From Pseudomonas sp. LS1212 (GTDB lineage: Bacteria; Pseudomonadota; Gammaproteobacteria; Pseudomonadales; Pseudomonadaceae), in contig NZ_CP102951.1 of the NCBI RefSeq assembly GCF_024741815.1, forward strand, positions 1,277,001 through 1,341,000: a DNA stretch of 64,000 nucleotides, written 5' to 3'. The first letter of the stretch is position 1, and every line of letters begins with the position of its first letter. Below are positions 50,032 to 59,420 of this stretch, piece by piece. The notes under the pieces were generated by a model. It was not told where the DNA came from. It did no database searches and saw only the letters and a list, made by a program, of their open reading frames with translations. Position numbers and translations under genes: made by a program.

Positions 50032-50535
50032 GTGCGTAAGTTGACTCAACTGGTTCTTCTGACTGCGGCCCTGGTCGCGACTCCGGCCTTCGCGGAGATG
50101 AAAATTGCTGTTCTGAACTATCAAATGGCCCTGCTCGAATCGGACGCGGCGAAGAAGTACGCAGTGGATGCCGAGAAGAAGTTCGGCCCGCAACTGACCA
50201 AGCTCAAGTCGCTGGAAAGCAGCGCCAAGGGTATCCAGGATCGTCTGGTCAGCGGTGGCGACAAGATGGCTCAGCCTGAGCGCGAGCGTCTGGAGCTTGA
50301 ATTCAAGCAAAAGGCGCGTGACTTCCAGTTCCAGTCCAAGGAACTGAACGAAGCCAAGGCCGTAGCTGACCGCGAAATGCTCAAGCAGCTCAAGCCGAAA
50401 CTCGATGGCGCCGTGGAAGCAGTCATCAAGAAAGGTGGTTACGACCTGGTCTTCGAGCGCGGTGCAGTGATTGATGTCAAGCCTCAGTACGACATCACTC
50501 GCCAAGTCATCGAGCGCATGAACCAGTCGCGCTGA
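50032..50535 (+). CDS. skp: Periplasmic chaperone Skp/OmpH
   Basis: A 167-residue periplasmic trimer-forming chaperone for unfolded outer-membrane proteins. The signal peptide (LVLLTAALVATPAFA) ends near residue 22. The mature part is beta/coiled-coil: ERLELEFKQKARDFQFQSKELNEAK has heptad character. Start is GTG 50032 with GGAG upstream. It follows bamA by 48 bases and precedes lpxD, the standard order. Confidence 0.92.
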   Translation: MRKLTQLVLLTAALVATPAFAEMKIAVLNYQMALLESDAAKKYAVDAEKKFGPQLTKLKSLESSAKGIQDRLVSGGDKMAQPERERLELEFKQKARDFQFQSKELNEAKAVADREMLKQLKPKLDGAVEAVIKKGGYDLVFERGAVIDVKPQYDITRQVIERMNQSR

Positions 50536-50537
50536 TC

Positions 50538-51593
50538 ATGACGGCGACCATGAAGCTCGGCCAGTTGGCCGAGTACCTCGGGGCCACGTTGCGTGGCCCG
50601 GTGGACAAGGACATCACTGGGCTGGCCACGCTTCAAGAGGCCGGCCCGACTCAGCTGAGCTTTCTGGCCAACCCCCAGTACCGCAAGTTCCTGGCTGACA
50701 GCAAGGCAGCGGCCGTGCTGCTCAAGGCGGCTGACGCCGAGGGTTTTGCCGGGGATGCGCTGATCGTTGCCGATCCCTACCTGGCCTATGCCCGCATTTC
50801 CCATCTGTTCGATCCCAAGCCCAGGGCTGTGGCGGGTATTCACCCCAGCGCCGTAGTGGCCCAGGACGCAGTGGTCGATGCCAGCGCCAGTATCGGCGCG
50901 TTTGCCGTGATCGAAAGCGCTGCGCAGATTGGCCCGGGTGTGACCGTGGGCGCGCATTGCTATGTCGGCGCGCGTAGCGTGATCGGTGAAGGCGGCTGGT
51001 TGGCGCCTCGGGTAACCCTGTACCACGATGTTCGCATCGGCAAGCGGGTGGTCATCCAGTCCGGTGCCGTGCTCGGCGGAGAAGGCTTCGGCTTTGCCAA
51101 CGAGAAAGGCGTGTGGCAGAAGATTGCCCAGATTGGCGGCGTGACCGTCGGCGACGATGTCGAAATCGGCGTGAATACCGCTATTGATCGCGGCGCCCTG
51201 GCCGATACCGTGATTGGCAACGGCGTCAAACTGGATAACCAGATCCAGATCGCACATAACGTGCAGGTCGGGGATCACACCGCCATGGCGGCCTGTGTCG
51301 GTATTTCCGGCAGCACCCGCATCGGCAAGCATTGCACCATCGCCGGCGGCGTCGGCATGGTTGGTCATATCGATGTCTGTGATGGTGTATTCGTCACTGG
51401 CATGACCATGGTTACCCACTCGATTACCGAGCCGGGTGCCTATTCTTCCGGTACGGCCATGCAGCCAGCGGCACAATGGCGCAAGAGTGCGGCGAGGATT
51501 CGCAAGTTGGACGACATGTCGAAACGCCTGCAACAGCTGGAAAAGCGCGTCGAGGCCGTGACCCCAGGCGGTAAAGCTTCATCAGAAGGCTGA
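50538..51593 (+). CDS. lpxD: UDP-3-O-(3-hydroxyacyl)glucosamine N-acyltransferase LpxD
   Basis: A 351-residue trimeric acyltransferase, third step of lipid A synthesis. The N-terminal uridine-binding domain (about 1-100) is followed by the left-handed beta-helix of hexapeptide repeats (AVVAQDAVVDASASIGAFAV...) and a helical C-terminus. The catalytic histidine region is the QIQIAHNVQVGDHT segment. It starts two bases after the skp stop, so translation is probably coupled. Confidence 0.96.
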   Translation: MTATMKLGQLAEYLGATLRGPVDKDITGLATLQEAGPTQLSFLANPQYRKFLADSKAAAVLLKAADAEGFAGDALIVADPYLAYARISHLFDPKPRAVAGIHPSAVVAQDAVVDASASIGAFAVIESAAQIGPGVTVGAHCYVGARSVIGEGGWLAPRVTLYHDVRIGKRVVIQSGAVLGGEGFGFANEKGVWQKIAQIGGVTVGDDVEIGVNTAIDRGALADTVIGNGVKLDNQIQIAHNVQVGDHTAMAACVGISGSTRIGKHCTIAGGVGMVGHIDVCDGVFVTGMTMVTHSITEPGAYSSGTAMQPAAQWRKSAARIRKLDDMSKRLQQLEKRVEAVTPGGKASSEG

Positions 51594-51705
51594 TACCATT
51601 TTCCATATCAAGTGTGCTCAGCCGCTAAACTGCCTCCTTGATTTGCAATAGGAGTGCTGCGCGAAAGTGCGCGCTCCCTATCTTTACTACAGGCTTCCCC
51701 CCGAA

Positions 51706-52146
51706 ATGATGGACATCAACGAGATTCGCGAATACCTGCCCCACCGTTATCCGTTCCTGCTGGTGGACCGGGTAGTGGAACTGGATGTCGAGGCGCAGCG
51801 TATTCGTGCCTATAAGAATGTCAGCATCAACGAGCCGTTCTTCAATGGCCATTTCCCTCAGCATCCGATCATGCCGGGCGTACTGATCATCGAAGCCATG
51901 GCCCAGGCCGCCGGTATCCTTGGTTTCAAGATGCTCGACGTCAAGCCTGCCGACGGTACGCTCTACTACTTCGTAGGCTCGGACAAGCTGCGCTTCCGTC
52001 AGCCCGTGACGCCCGGCGATCAGTTGATCCTCGAGGCCAGGTTCATCAGCAGCAAGCGCCAGATCTGGAAGTTCGAATGCCAGGCGTCGGTGGATGGCAA
52101 GCCGGTATGCTCGGCCGAAATCATCTGTGCGGAACGCAAGCTATGA
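51706..52146 (+). CDS. fabZ: 3-hydroxyacyl-ACP dehydratase FabZ
   Basis: A 146-residue hot-dog-fold dehydratase that makes trans-2-enoyl-ACP in fatty-acid elongation. The catalytic histidine is His49 and the acid Glu63, in FNGHFPQHPIMPGVLIIEAMAQ-type context (family motif HFPxxPIxPGV). The start ATGATG at 51706 matches known pseudomonad FabZ length; a GTG at 51667 is also in frame and has a better AGGAG, so the N-terminus is not fully certain. The stop overlaps the lpxA start (ATGA), balancing fatty-acid and lipid A flux. Confidence 0.94.
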   Translation: MMDINEIREYLPHRYPFLLVDRVVELDVEAQRIRAYKNVSINEPFFNGHFPQHPIMPGVLIIEAMAQAAGILGFKMLDVKPADGTLYYFVGSDKLRFRQPVTPGDQLILEARFISSKRQIWKFECQASVDGKPVCSAEIICAERKL

Positions 52147-52919
52147 GTTTGATTGACCCTCGCGCAATCATCGATCCGACGGCCGTGCTGGCCGCGGGCG
52201 TCGAGGTCGGCCCCTGGTCGATCGTTGGCGCGGGTGTGGAAATCGGCGAGGGTTCGGTCATCGGGCCACACGTAATACTCAAAGGCCCGACCCGGATCGG
52301 CAAGCACAACCGCATCTATCAGTTTTCCTCGATAGGTGAGGACACGCCTGACCTGAAGTACAAGGGTGAAGTCACCCGTTTGGTCGTCGGTGACCATAAC
52401 GTCATCCGCGAAGGCGTGACCATTCACCGTGGCACCGTCCAGGACCGCTCGGAAACCACCCTTGGCGACCATAACCTGATCATGGCCTATGCCCATATCG
52501 GGCATGACAGCGTCATCGGCAACCATTGCATCCTGGTCAACAATACCGCCCTGGCCGGTCACGTCCACGTGGATGACTGGGCGATCCTGTCCGGCTATAC
52601 CCTGGTGCACCAGTTCTGCCATATCGGCGCCCACAGCTTCTCCGGCATGGGCACCGCGATCGGCAAGGACGTGCCGGCCTTCGTCACCGTATTCGGCAAC
52701 CCCGCCGAAGCGCGCAGCATGAACTTCGAGGGCATGCGCCGTCGTGGCTTCAGCGACGATGCCATCCATGCCCTGCGTCGCGCCTACAAGGTGGTCTATC
52801 GCCAGGGGCTCACGGTCGAGCAGGCGATCGCCGAGCTGGCAGAGCCGGCGACCCAGTTTCCGGAAGTCGACGTGTTTCTCAAGTCGATCCAGAACTCGAC
52901 CCGCGGCATCACGCGCTGA
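52143..52919 (+). CDS. lpxA: UDP-N-acetylglucosamine acyltransferase LpxA
   Basis: A 258-residue trimeric beta-helix enzyme catalysing the first step of lipid A synthesis, transfer of a 3-hydroxyacyl chain to UDP-GlcNAc. The N-terminus SLIDPRAIIDPTAVLAAGV and the active histidine segment NLIMAYAHIGHDSVIG are typical, and a helical C-terminal domain with MRRRGFSDDAIHALRRAYK follows. It overlaps fabZ by four bases. lpxB starts two bases after its stop. Confidence 0.96.
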   Translation: MSLIDPRAIIDPTAVLAAGVEVGPWSIVGAGVEIGEGSVIGPHVILKGPTRIGKHNRIYQFSSIGEDTPDLKYKGEVTRLVVGDHNVIREGVTIHRGTVQDRSETTLGDHNLIMAYAHIGHDSVIGNHCILVNNTALAGHVHVDDWAILSGYTLVHQFCHIGAHSFSGMGTAIGKDVPAFVTVFGNPAEARSMNFEGMRRRGFSDDAIHALRRAYKVVYRQGLTVEQAIAELAEPATQFPEVDVFLKSIQNSTRGITR

Positions 52920-52921
52920 CC

Positions 52922-54043
52922 ATGGCGGGTCTATGCGTAGCGCTGGTGGCGGGTGAGGCCAGCGGCGATATTCTCGGCGCGGGCTTGATGCGTGCGCTCA
53001 AGGATCGGCACCCGGATGTCGAGTTCATTGGAGTCGGCGGGCCGCTCATGCAGGCCCAGGGGCTGAGTTCCTACTTCCCGATGGAGCGCCTGGCGGTGAT
53101 GGGCCTGGTCGAAGTATTGGGCCGGCTGCGCGAATTGCTCAAACGGCGCAAGCTGCTCGTCCAGACGCTGATCGAGCGCAAGCCCGATGTCTTTATCGGC
53201 ATCGATGCCCCGGATTTCAACCTCAATATCGAACTCCAGCTGCGTCGGGCCGGCATCAAGACCGTGCACTACGTCAGCCCGTCGGTCTGGGCCTGGCGCC
53301 AGAAACGGGTGCTGAAGATCCGCGAAGGCTGCGACCTGATGCTGACGCTGTTTCCCTTCGAGGCTCGTTTTTACGAAGAGAAGGGTGTGCCGGTTCGCTT
53401 TGTCGGCCATCCGTTGGCCGATACCATCGCGCTGGATGCCGATCGCAGTGCAGCCCGTGCCGAACTGAACCTGCCGCAAGGCTCGCTAGTGGCATTGATG
53501 CCCGGAAGCCGGGGCGGTGAGGTCGGTCGCCTGGGTGGCCTGTTTCTCGATGCTGCCGAACGCCTGCGGGCGCTGGTGCCGGGCGTGCACTTTGTCGTGC
53601 CCTGCGCCAATGCCGAGCGCCGTGCTCAACTGGAACAGATGCTGCCCGGGCGCGACCTGCCGCTGACCCTGCTCGACGGTCGTTCGCACCAGGCCCTGGC
53701 GGCCTGTGATGCGGTGCTGATCGCTTCGGGGACAGCGACCCTGGAAGCCCTGCTGTTCAAGCGCCCCATGGTAGTGGCCTACCGGATGGCGCCTTTGACT
53801 TACTGGATTCTCAAGCGTCTGGTAAAAAGCCCTTACGTCTCCTTGCCAAACCTGTTGGCGCAAAGGTTGCTGGTGCCAGAATTATTGCAAGAGGCCGCCA
53901 CGCCCGATGCCCTGGCCCAGACCCTGGCACCGTTGATCCGGGCGGGGGTGGAGCAGACCGAAGGGTTTGACCAGATACACCGTACCTTGCGTCGCGATGC
54001 CTCGAACCAGGCTGCCGAGGCGGTCCTGGCCCTAATACGTTGA
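52922..54043 (+). CDS. lpxB: Lipid-A-disaccharide synthase LpxB
   Basis: A 373-residue membrane-associated glycosyltransferase (GT19) joining UDP-2,3-diacylglucosamine to lipid X. Conserved stretches are VAGEASGDILGAGLM at the start, YVSPSVWAWRQKR in the middle, LMPGSRGGEV and ASGTATLEALLFKRPMVV in the second Rossmann domain. It follows lpxA by two bases and precedes rnhB by eleven; lpxD, lpxA and lpxB are all in this operon. Confidence 0.96.
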   Translation: MAGLCVALVAGEASGDILGAGLMRALKDRHPDVEFIGVGGPLMQAQGLSSYFPMERLAVMGLVEVLGRLRELLKRRKLLVQTLIERKPDVFIGIDAPDFNLNIELQLRRAGIKTVHYVSPSVWAWRQKRVLKIREGCDLMLTLFPFEARFYEEKGVPVRFVGHPLADTIALDADRSAARAELNLPQGSLVALMPGSRGGEVGRLGGLFLDAAERLRALVPGVHFVVPCANAERRAQLEQMLPGRDLPLTLLDGRSHQALAACDAVLIASGTATLEALLFKRPMVVAYRMAPLTYWILKRLVKSPYVSLPNLLAQRLLVPELLQEAATPDALAQTLAPLIRAGVEQTEGFDQIHRTLRRDASNQAAEAVLALIR

Positions 54044-54054
54044 GTAACCGATAG

Positions 54055-54684
54055 ATGCAAATGGGATTGGACTTCAACCTGGTCGAGGACCTGGTCGCCG
54101 GTGTCGATGAAGTGGGCCGTGGCCCGCTCTGCGGTGCGGTAGTGACTGCTGCGGTGATTCTCGACCCGCGCCGGCCGATTCTCGGGCTGAACGACTCGAA
54201 AAAACTCACCGAGGCGCGGCGTGAGCTGCTGTTCGAGGAAATCTGTGAAAAGGCCCTGAGCTGGTGCATCGCCCGTGCCGAGGTCGAGGAAATCGACAAG
54301 CTCAATATCCTTCACGCGACCATGCTGGCCATGCAGCGTGCGGTGGAAGGCCTCGGCGTGACGCCGAAACTGGCGTTGATCGATGGCAACCGCTGCCCGA
54401 AGCTGGCGGTGCCGTCGGCGCCGGTGATCAAGGGCGACAGCCAGGTCCCGGCGATCGCTGCCGCTTCGATCCTGGCCAAGGTCAGTCGTGATCGTGAAAT
54501 GGCTGCTTTCGAATTGATCTACCCGGGCTACGGGATCGGCGGGCACAAGGGTTATCCGACGCCCGTTCATCTGGAAGCCTTGGCCCGCCTGGGCCCGACG
54601 CCCATTCACCGGCGCTCGTTCGGCCCCGTCCGGGCAGCGTATGAGGCGCGCGAACAGTTGGATTCCGGATTCACGCTAGCCTGA
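54055..54684 (+). CDS. rnhB: Ribonuclease HII
   Basis: A 209-residue nuclease that cuts RNA in RNA-DNA hybrids and single ribonucleotides in DNA. The active-site motif DEVGRGPLCGAVV begins at Asp18, and the remaining acidic residues lie in ALIDGNR and the AAASILAKVSRDREM region. ATG 54055 or ATG 54061 could start; the two differ by two residues. A terminator (54703-54736) separates it from dnaE. Confidence 0.95.
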   Translation: MQMGLDFNLVEDLVAGVDEVGRGPLCGAVVTAAVILDPRRPILGLNDSKKLTEARRELLFEEICEKALSWCIARAEVEEIDKLNILHATMLAMQRAVEGLGVTPKLALIDGNRCPKLAVPSAPVIKGDSQVPAIAAASILAKVSRDREMAAFELIYPGYGIGGHKGYPTPVHLEALARLGPTPIHRRSFGPVRAAYEAREQLDSGFTLA

Positions 54685-54702
54685 GCTGGCTGATGTTTTT
54701 AT

Positions 54703-54736
54703 CAAGGCCCGGTACAATCCGGGCCTTGTTGTTTTT
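54703..54736 (+). terminator. Rho-independent terminator between rnhB and dnaE
   Basis: CAAGGCCCGG and CCGGGCCTTG form a perfect 10-bp stem with loop TACAAT, followed by TTGTTTTT. The loop TACAAT could also be read as a -10 box for dnaE, so terminator and promoter may overlap. Confidence 0.9.
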
Positions 54737-54754
54737 GGCACCTATAGGATCACC

Positions 54755-57700
54755 ATGTCGGCTTCTTTCGTTCATCTACGCCTGCACACCGAATATTCGC
54801 TGGTCGATGGTCTGGTGCGGATCAAGCCGCTGGTCAAGGCCCTGGCCGGGATGAACATGCCCGCCGTGGCGGTCACCGACCAGAACAACATGTGCTCGCT
54901 GGTCAAGTTCTACAAGACTGCCATGGGCGCCGGTATCAAGCCGATCTGCGGCGCCGACCTGTGGCTGGCCAATCGCGACCCCGAAGCGCCGTTGAGCCGT
55001 ATCAGCTTCCTGGCGATGAACGCCCAGGGCTACCGCAACCTGACCGAGCTGATTTCCCGTGGTTTCATCGAAGGCCAGCGCAATGGCCAGGTGATCATCG
55101 ACAAGGACTGGATCCCGCCTGCCAGCGAAGGTCTGATCGCGTTGTCCGCGGCCAAGGAGGGCGATATCGGCATGACCCTGCTGGGCGGCAACCCGGATGA
55201 TGCCGAAGCGCTCTTGCGCGAATGGATGGCGATTTTTCCCGACCGTTTCTATGTCGAGGTCCAGCGCACCAACCGCACCAACGACGAAGAATACCTGCAT
55301 GCGGCCGTGGCCCTGGCCAGCAAGGTCGGTGCGCCGCTGGTCGCCACCAACGATGTGCGTTTCATCAAGCAGGAAGACTTCGAGGCGCACGAAACGCGCG
55401 TCTGCATCGGTGAGGGCCGCGCCCTCGACGACCCGCGCCGGTCGAAGAACTACAGCGACCAGCAATACCTGAAAAGCCCGGCCGAGATGGCCGAGCTGTT
55501 CAGTGACCTGCCCGAGGCCCTGGAAAACACCGTCGAGATCGCCAAGCGCTGCAACATCGACGTCAAGCTGGGCAAGCACTTCCTGCCCGACTATCCGATT
55601 CCCGATGGCATGACCATTGATGAGTATTTCCGCAAGGTGTCTTTCGATGGCCTGGAAGAGCGCCTCAGCGTGCTGCTGCCCAGGGACACCACCGAAGACT
55701 ACGAAGCCAAGCGCCAGGTGTACGTCGACCGGCTGAATTTCGAGCTGGATATCATCATCCAGATGGGCTTTCCCGGTTACTTCCTGATCGTTATGGACTT
55801 CATCCAGTGGGCGAAGAGCAACGGCGTGCCGGTCGGTCCGGGCCGGGGGTCGGGTGCCGGTTCCCTGGTGGCCTATGTGCAAAAGATCACCGACCTCGAC
55901 CCGTTGGAGTACGACCTGCTGTTCGAGCGGTTCCTGAACCCGGAACGGGTCTCGATGCCCGACTTCGACGTCGACTTCTGCATGGACGGTCGCGACCGGG
56001 TCATCGACTATGTGGCCGAGAAGTACGGCCGCAATGCCGTGAGCCAGATCATCACCTTCGGTTCCATGGCGGCCAAGGCCGTGGTGCGCGACGTGGCGCG
56101 GGTCCAGGGCAAGTCCTACGGCCTGGCCGACCGTCTGTCGAAGATGATCCCTTTTGAAGTGGGCATGACCCTGGAAAAAGCCTACGAGCAAGAGGAGATC
56201 CTGCGCGATTTCCTCAAGGTCGATGAAGAGGCCGCGGAAATCTGGGAGATGGCGCGCAAGCTCGAAGGCATCACCCGTAACGTCGGCAAGCACGCCGGTG
56301 GCGTGGTGATCGCGCCGACCAAGCTGACAGACTTCTCGCCGATCTATTGCGACGAGGAGGGCGGCGGCCTGGTGACCCAGTTCGATAAGGACGACGTTGA
56401 GGCTGCAGGCCTGGTGAAGTTCGACTTCCTCGGCCTGCGTACCCTGACGATCATCGACTGGGCCTTGAAAACCATCAACCGCGACCGGGCCAAGGTCGGC
56501 GAAGAACCGCTGGATATCGCCTTCATCCCGTTGGACGACAAGCCGACCTATACCCTGCTGCAAAAAGCCGAAACCACGGCGGTGTTCCAGCTTGAATCGC
56601 GCGGCATGAAGGAGCTGATCAAAAAGCTCAAGCCCGACTGCCTGGAAGACTTGATCGCACTGGTGGCACTGTTCCGCCCCGGCCCGCTGCAATCGGGCAT
56701 GGTGGACGACTTCATCAACCGCAAGCACGGGCGTGCGGAGCTGGCGTACCCGCACTCGGACTACCAGTACGAAGGCCTCAAGCCGGTTCTGGCGCCGACC
56801 TACGGCATCATCCTGTACCAGGAACAGGTGATGCAGATCGCCCAGGTCATGGCCGGCTACACCCTCGGTGGCGCGGACATGCTGCGCCGCGCCATGGGTA
56901 AGAAAAAGCCCGAGGAAATGGCCAAGCAGCGTGGCGGTTTCATCGAGGGTTGCGCGACCAACAATATCGACCCGGATCTTGCGGGCAACATTTTCGACCT
57001 GGTGGAAAAATTCGCCGGTTACGGCTTCAATAAATCCCACTCGGCCGCCTACGGCCTGGTTTCGTACCAGACCGCCTGGCTGAAAGCGCACTACCCGGCG
57101 CCGTTCATGGCTGCGGTACTGTCGGCCGATATGCACAACACCGACAAGGTCGTGACCTTGATCGAAGAAGTGCGCACCATGAAGTTGCGCCTCGATGCGC
57201 CAGACGTGAACACCTCCGAGTTCAAGTTCACGGTGAACGAGGAGGGCCGCATCGTTTATGGCCTTGGCGCGATCAAGGGGGTGGGCGAGGGGCCGGTCGA
57301 GGCGATCACCGAGGCCCGGCAGGCAGGTCCCTTCAAGGATCTGTTCGACTTCTGTGAGCGTGTCGACCTCAAGCGCATCAACAAGCGTACCCTCGATGGC
57401 TTGATTCGCAGCGGTGCCCTGGACCGCCTCGGGCCGCACTTCCATGATGAGCCCAAGGCCTACCAGGCCAACATCGACCAGAACCGGGCGGTATTACTGG
57501 CGGCGATGGAAGAGGCGATCAAGGCGGCGGAGCAGACCGCCCGCACCCACGACAGCGGCCACGACGACCTGTTCGGCGGCTTGTTCGTCGAAGCCGATGC
57601 CGATGTCTATGCCAGCCATCGCAAGGCCAAGGAGCTGACCCTCAAGGAGCGTCTGCGCGGCGAGAAGGAAACCCTGGGCCTGTACCTGACCGGACACCCG

Positions 57701-58276
57701 ATCGACGAATACGAGGGCGAGATTCGCCGTTTCGCTCGTCAGCGCATCATCGACCTCAAGCCGGCCCGCGATACCCAGACCGTGGCGGGGATGATCATTG
57801 CCCTGCGGGTGATGAAGAACAAGAAGGGTGACAAGATGGGCTTCATCACCCTCGATGACCGCTCGGCAAGGATCGAGGCTTCGCTGTTCGCCGATGCATT
57901 CCACTCGGCGCAATCCTTGCTGCAAACCGATGCCATGGTGGTGGTCGAGGGTGAGGTCAGCAATGACGACTTCTCCGGTGGTCTGCGCCTGCGGGTCAAG
58001 CGCGTGATGAGCATGGAAGATGCCCGCACCAATCTGGCCGAGAGCTTGCGCCTGAAGGTACGTACCGAGGCGCTCAAGGGCGACCGGTTGTCCTGGCTGG
58101 GCGAATTGTTCAAGCGCCATCGGGGTGCCTGCCCGATTACCATGGAGTACACCGGCCCCGACGCCAAGGCGCTCTTGCAGTTCGGCGAGGGGTGGCGAAT
58201 CGACCCGGCCGACAGCTTGATTCAAGCGCTGCGTGACCAGTTCGGCCGTGAGAACGTCTTTCTGCAATATCGTTGA
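54755..58276 (+). CDS. dnaE: DNA polymerase III alpha subunit
   Basis: A 1173-residue replicative polymerase. The N-terminal PHP domain (about 1-270, starting FVHLRLHTEYSLVDG) precedes the C-family polymerase core, with catalytic aspartates in PDFDVDFCMDGRDR near residue 408. Further on come the fingers (KAVVRDVARVQG) and the helix-hairpin-helix and OB-fold (LYLTGHPIDEYEG, then VAGMIIALRVMKNKKG). Length equals E. coli DnaE (1160). It is placed after rnhB and before accA, a common gamma-proteobacterial order. Confidence 0.97.
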   Translation: MSASFVHLRLHTEYSLVDGLVRIKPLVKALAGMNMPAVAVTDQNNMCSLVKFYKTAMGAGIKPICGADLWLANRDPEAPLSRISFLAMNAQGYRNLTELISRGFIEGQRNGQVIIDKDWIPPASEGLIALSAAKEGDIGMTLLGGNPDDAEALLREWMAIFPDRFYVEVQRTNRTNDEEYLHAAVALASKVGAPLVATNDVRFIKQEDFEAHETRVCIGEGRALDDPRRSKNYSDQQYLKSPAEMAELFSDLPEALENTVEIAKRCNIDVKLGKHFLPDYPIPDGMTIDEYFRKVSFDGLEERLSVLLPRDTTEDYEAKRQVYVDRLNFELDIIIQMGFPGYFLIVMDFIQWAKSNGVPVGPGRGSGAGSLVAYVQKITDLDPLEYDLLFERFLNPERVSMPDFDVDFCMDGRDRVIDYVAEKYGRNAVSQIITFGSMAAKAVVRDVARVQGKSYGLADRLSKMIPFEVGMTLEKAYEQEEILRDFLKVDEEAAEIWEMARKLEGITRNVGKHAGGVVIAPTKLTDFSPIYCDEEGGGLVTQFDKDDVEAAGLVKFDFLGLRTLTIIDWALKTINRDRAKVGEEPLDIAFIPLDDKPTYTLLQKAETTAVFQLESRGMKELIKKLKPDCLEDLIALVALFRPGPLQSGMVDDFINRKHGRAELAYPHSDYQYEGLKPVLAPTYGIILYQEQVMQIAQVMAGYTLGGADMLRRAMGKKKPEEMAKQRGGFIEGCATNNIDPDLAGNIFDLVEKFAGYGFNKSHSAAYGLVSYQTAWLKAHYPAPFMAAVLSADMHNTDKVVTLIEEVRTMKLRLDAPDVNTSEFKFTVNEEGRIVYGLGAIKGVGEGPVEAITEARQAGPFKDLFDFCERVDLKRINKRTLDGLIRSGALDRLGPHFHDEPKAYQANIDQNRAVLLAAMEEAIKAAEQTARTHDSGHDDLFGGLFVEADADVYASHRKAKELTLKERLRGEKETLGLYLTGHPIDEYEGEIRRFARQRIIDLKPARDTQTVAGMIIALRVMKNKKGDKMGFITLDDRSARIEASLFADAFHSAQSLLQTDAMVVVEGEVSNDDFSGGLRLRVKRVMSMEDARTNLAESLRLKVRTEALKGDRLSWLGELFKRHRGACPITMEYTGPDAKALLQFGEGWRIDPADSLIQALRDQFGRENVFLQYR

Positions 58277-58296
58277 GCCAGACCCCTGGCCAAAAT

Positions 58297-58315
58297 GCCG
58301 TCGAAGACGGCTTTT
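58297..58315 (+). terminator. Rho-independent terminator after dnaE
   Basis: GCCGTC-GAA-GACGGC followed by TTTT, preceded by AAAA; a small but compact hairpin 20 bases after the dnaE stop. Confidence 0.75.
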
Positions 58316-58438
58316 ACAGGGGTGGGGTCTTGACCCGGAATTTATTAATCTCGACCTGAATGCGCCTGATCCCTTAAGGTAGGGCGCCAAACGGATCAAC
58401 CGGCCGGCCGCTTGGCCGTCGACCCAAGACGGATGCCT

Positions 58439-59386
58439 ATGAACCCGAATTTTCTTGATTTCGAACAGCCGATTGCTGACCTGCAAGCCAAGATCGAAGA
58501 GCTGCGCCTGGTCGGTAACGATAACTCGCTGAACATTGGCGATGAGATCGCTCGTCTGCAAGACAAGAGCAGCACGCTGACCGAGAGTATTTTCGGCAGC
58601 CTGACCAGCTGGCAGATTGCGCGCCTGGCGCGTCATCCACGTCGTCCCTATACCCTGGACTACATCAGCCACATCTTCACCGAGTTCGATGAGCTGCACG
58701 GTGACCGGCACTTTTCCGATGATGCCGCCATCGTCGGTGGCGTCGCACGTCTGGACGACCAGCCGGTGATGGTGATCGGCCACCAGAAAGGCCGTGAAGT
58801 GCGCGAGAAGGTCCGTCGCAACTTCGGCATGCCGCGCCCTGAAGGCTACCGCAAGGCTTGCCGCCTGATGGAAATGGCCGAGCGCTTCAATATGCCGATC
58901 CTGACCTTCATCGACACCCCGGGCGCCTATCCCGGCATCGACGCCGAAGAGCGCAACCAGAGCGAGGCGATTGCCTGGAACCTGCGCGTCATGGCTCGCC
59001 TGAAAACCCCGATCATCGCGACCGTCATCGGTGAAGGCGGTTCCGGCGGTGCGCTGGCGATCGGCGTGTGCGATCAGTTGAACATGCTGCAATACTCCAC
59101 CTATGCGGTGATCTCGCCGGAAGGCTGCGCGTCGATCCTGTGGAAAACCGCCGAGAAGGCCTCCGATGCGGCCGAAGCCATGGGCATCACGGCCGAGCGC
59201 CTGAAGCACCTGGGTATCGTCGACAAGGTCATCAACGAACCATTGGGTGGCGCACATCGCGATCCGGCAGCTGCGGCCGCTTCGATTCGTCAGGAGCTGA
59301 CTTCCCAGCTGTCCATGCTCAAGAATTTCGATAGCGACGCACTGCTGGCGCGCCGTTACGAGCGCCTGATGAGCTATGGCCTCTGA
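58439..59386 (+). CDS. accA: Acetyl-CoA carboxylase carboxyltransferase alpha subunit
   Basis: A 315-residue crotonase-fold subunit that, with AccD, moves carboxyl from biotin-BCCP to acetyl-CoA for fatty-acid synthesis. The start MNPNFLDFEQPIADLQAKIEEL matches other Pseudomonas AccA. Core motifs GHQKGREVREKVRRNFGM, FIDTPGAYPGIDAEERNQ and GEGGSGGALAIGV are present. An extension to GTG 58412 lacks support. It is separated from dnaE by a terminator; a REP doublet follows. Confidence 0.96.
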   Translation: MNPNFLDFEQPIADLQAKIEELRLVGNDNSLNIGDEIARLQDKSSTLTESIFGSLTSWQIARLARHPRRPYTLDYISHIFTEFDELHGDRHFSDDAAIVGGVARLDDQPVMVIGHQKGREVREKVRRNFGMPRPEGYRKACRLMEMAERFNMPILTFIDTPGAYPGIDAEERNQSEAIAWNLRVMARLKTPIIATVIGEGGSGGALAIGVCDQLNMLQYSTYAVISPEGCASILWKTAEKASDAAEAMGITAERLKHLGIVDKVINEPLGGAHRDPAAAAASIRQELTSQLSMLKNFDSDALLARRYERLMSYGL

Positions 59387-59403
59387 TTTGATGTATTAAG
59401 CGG

Positions 59404-59420
59404 AAGGTCCTACGGACCTT
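59404..59420 (+). other. Compact hairpin after accA
   Basis: AAGGTCC-TAC-GGACCTT, a perfect 7-bp stem with a 3-base loop, 17 bases after the accA stop, directly abutting the REP doublet. No T run follows; it may help end or protect the accA mRNA. Confidence 0.5.

Noticed and set aside
47917..50505. An 862-codon open frame antisense to bamA and skp
   Set aside because: Shadow frame over two well-supported genes.
51667..51705. Longer FabZ starting at GTG 51667
   Set aside because: It has a better ribosome-binding site, but the known family start is the ATGATG at 51706, giving the standard 146 residues; kept only as an alternative.
54776..57445. An 889-codon open frame antisense to dnaE
   Set aside because: Same cause; composition is His/Val/Gly/Arg-rich, as is typical of shadow frames, and dnaE is certain.
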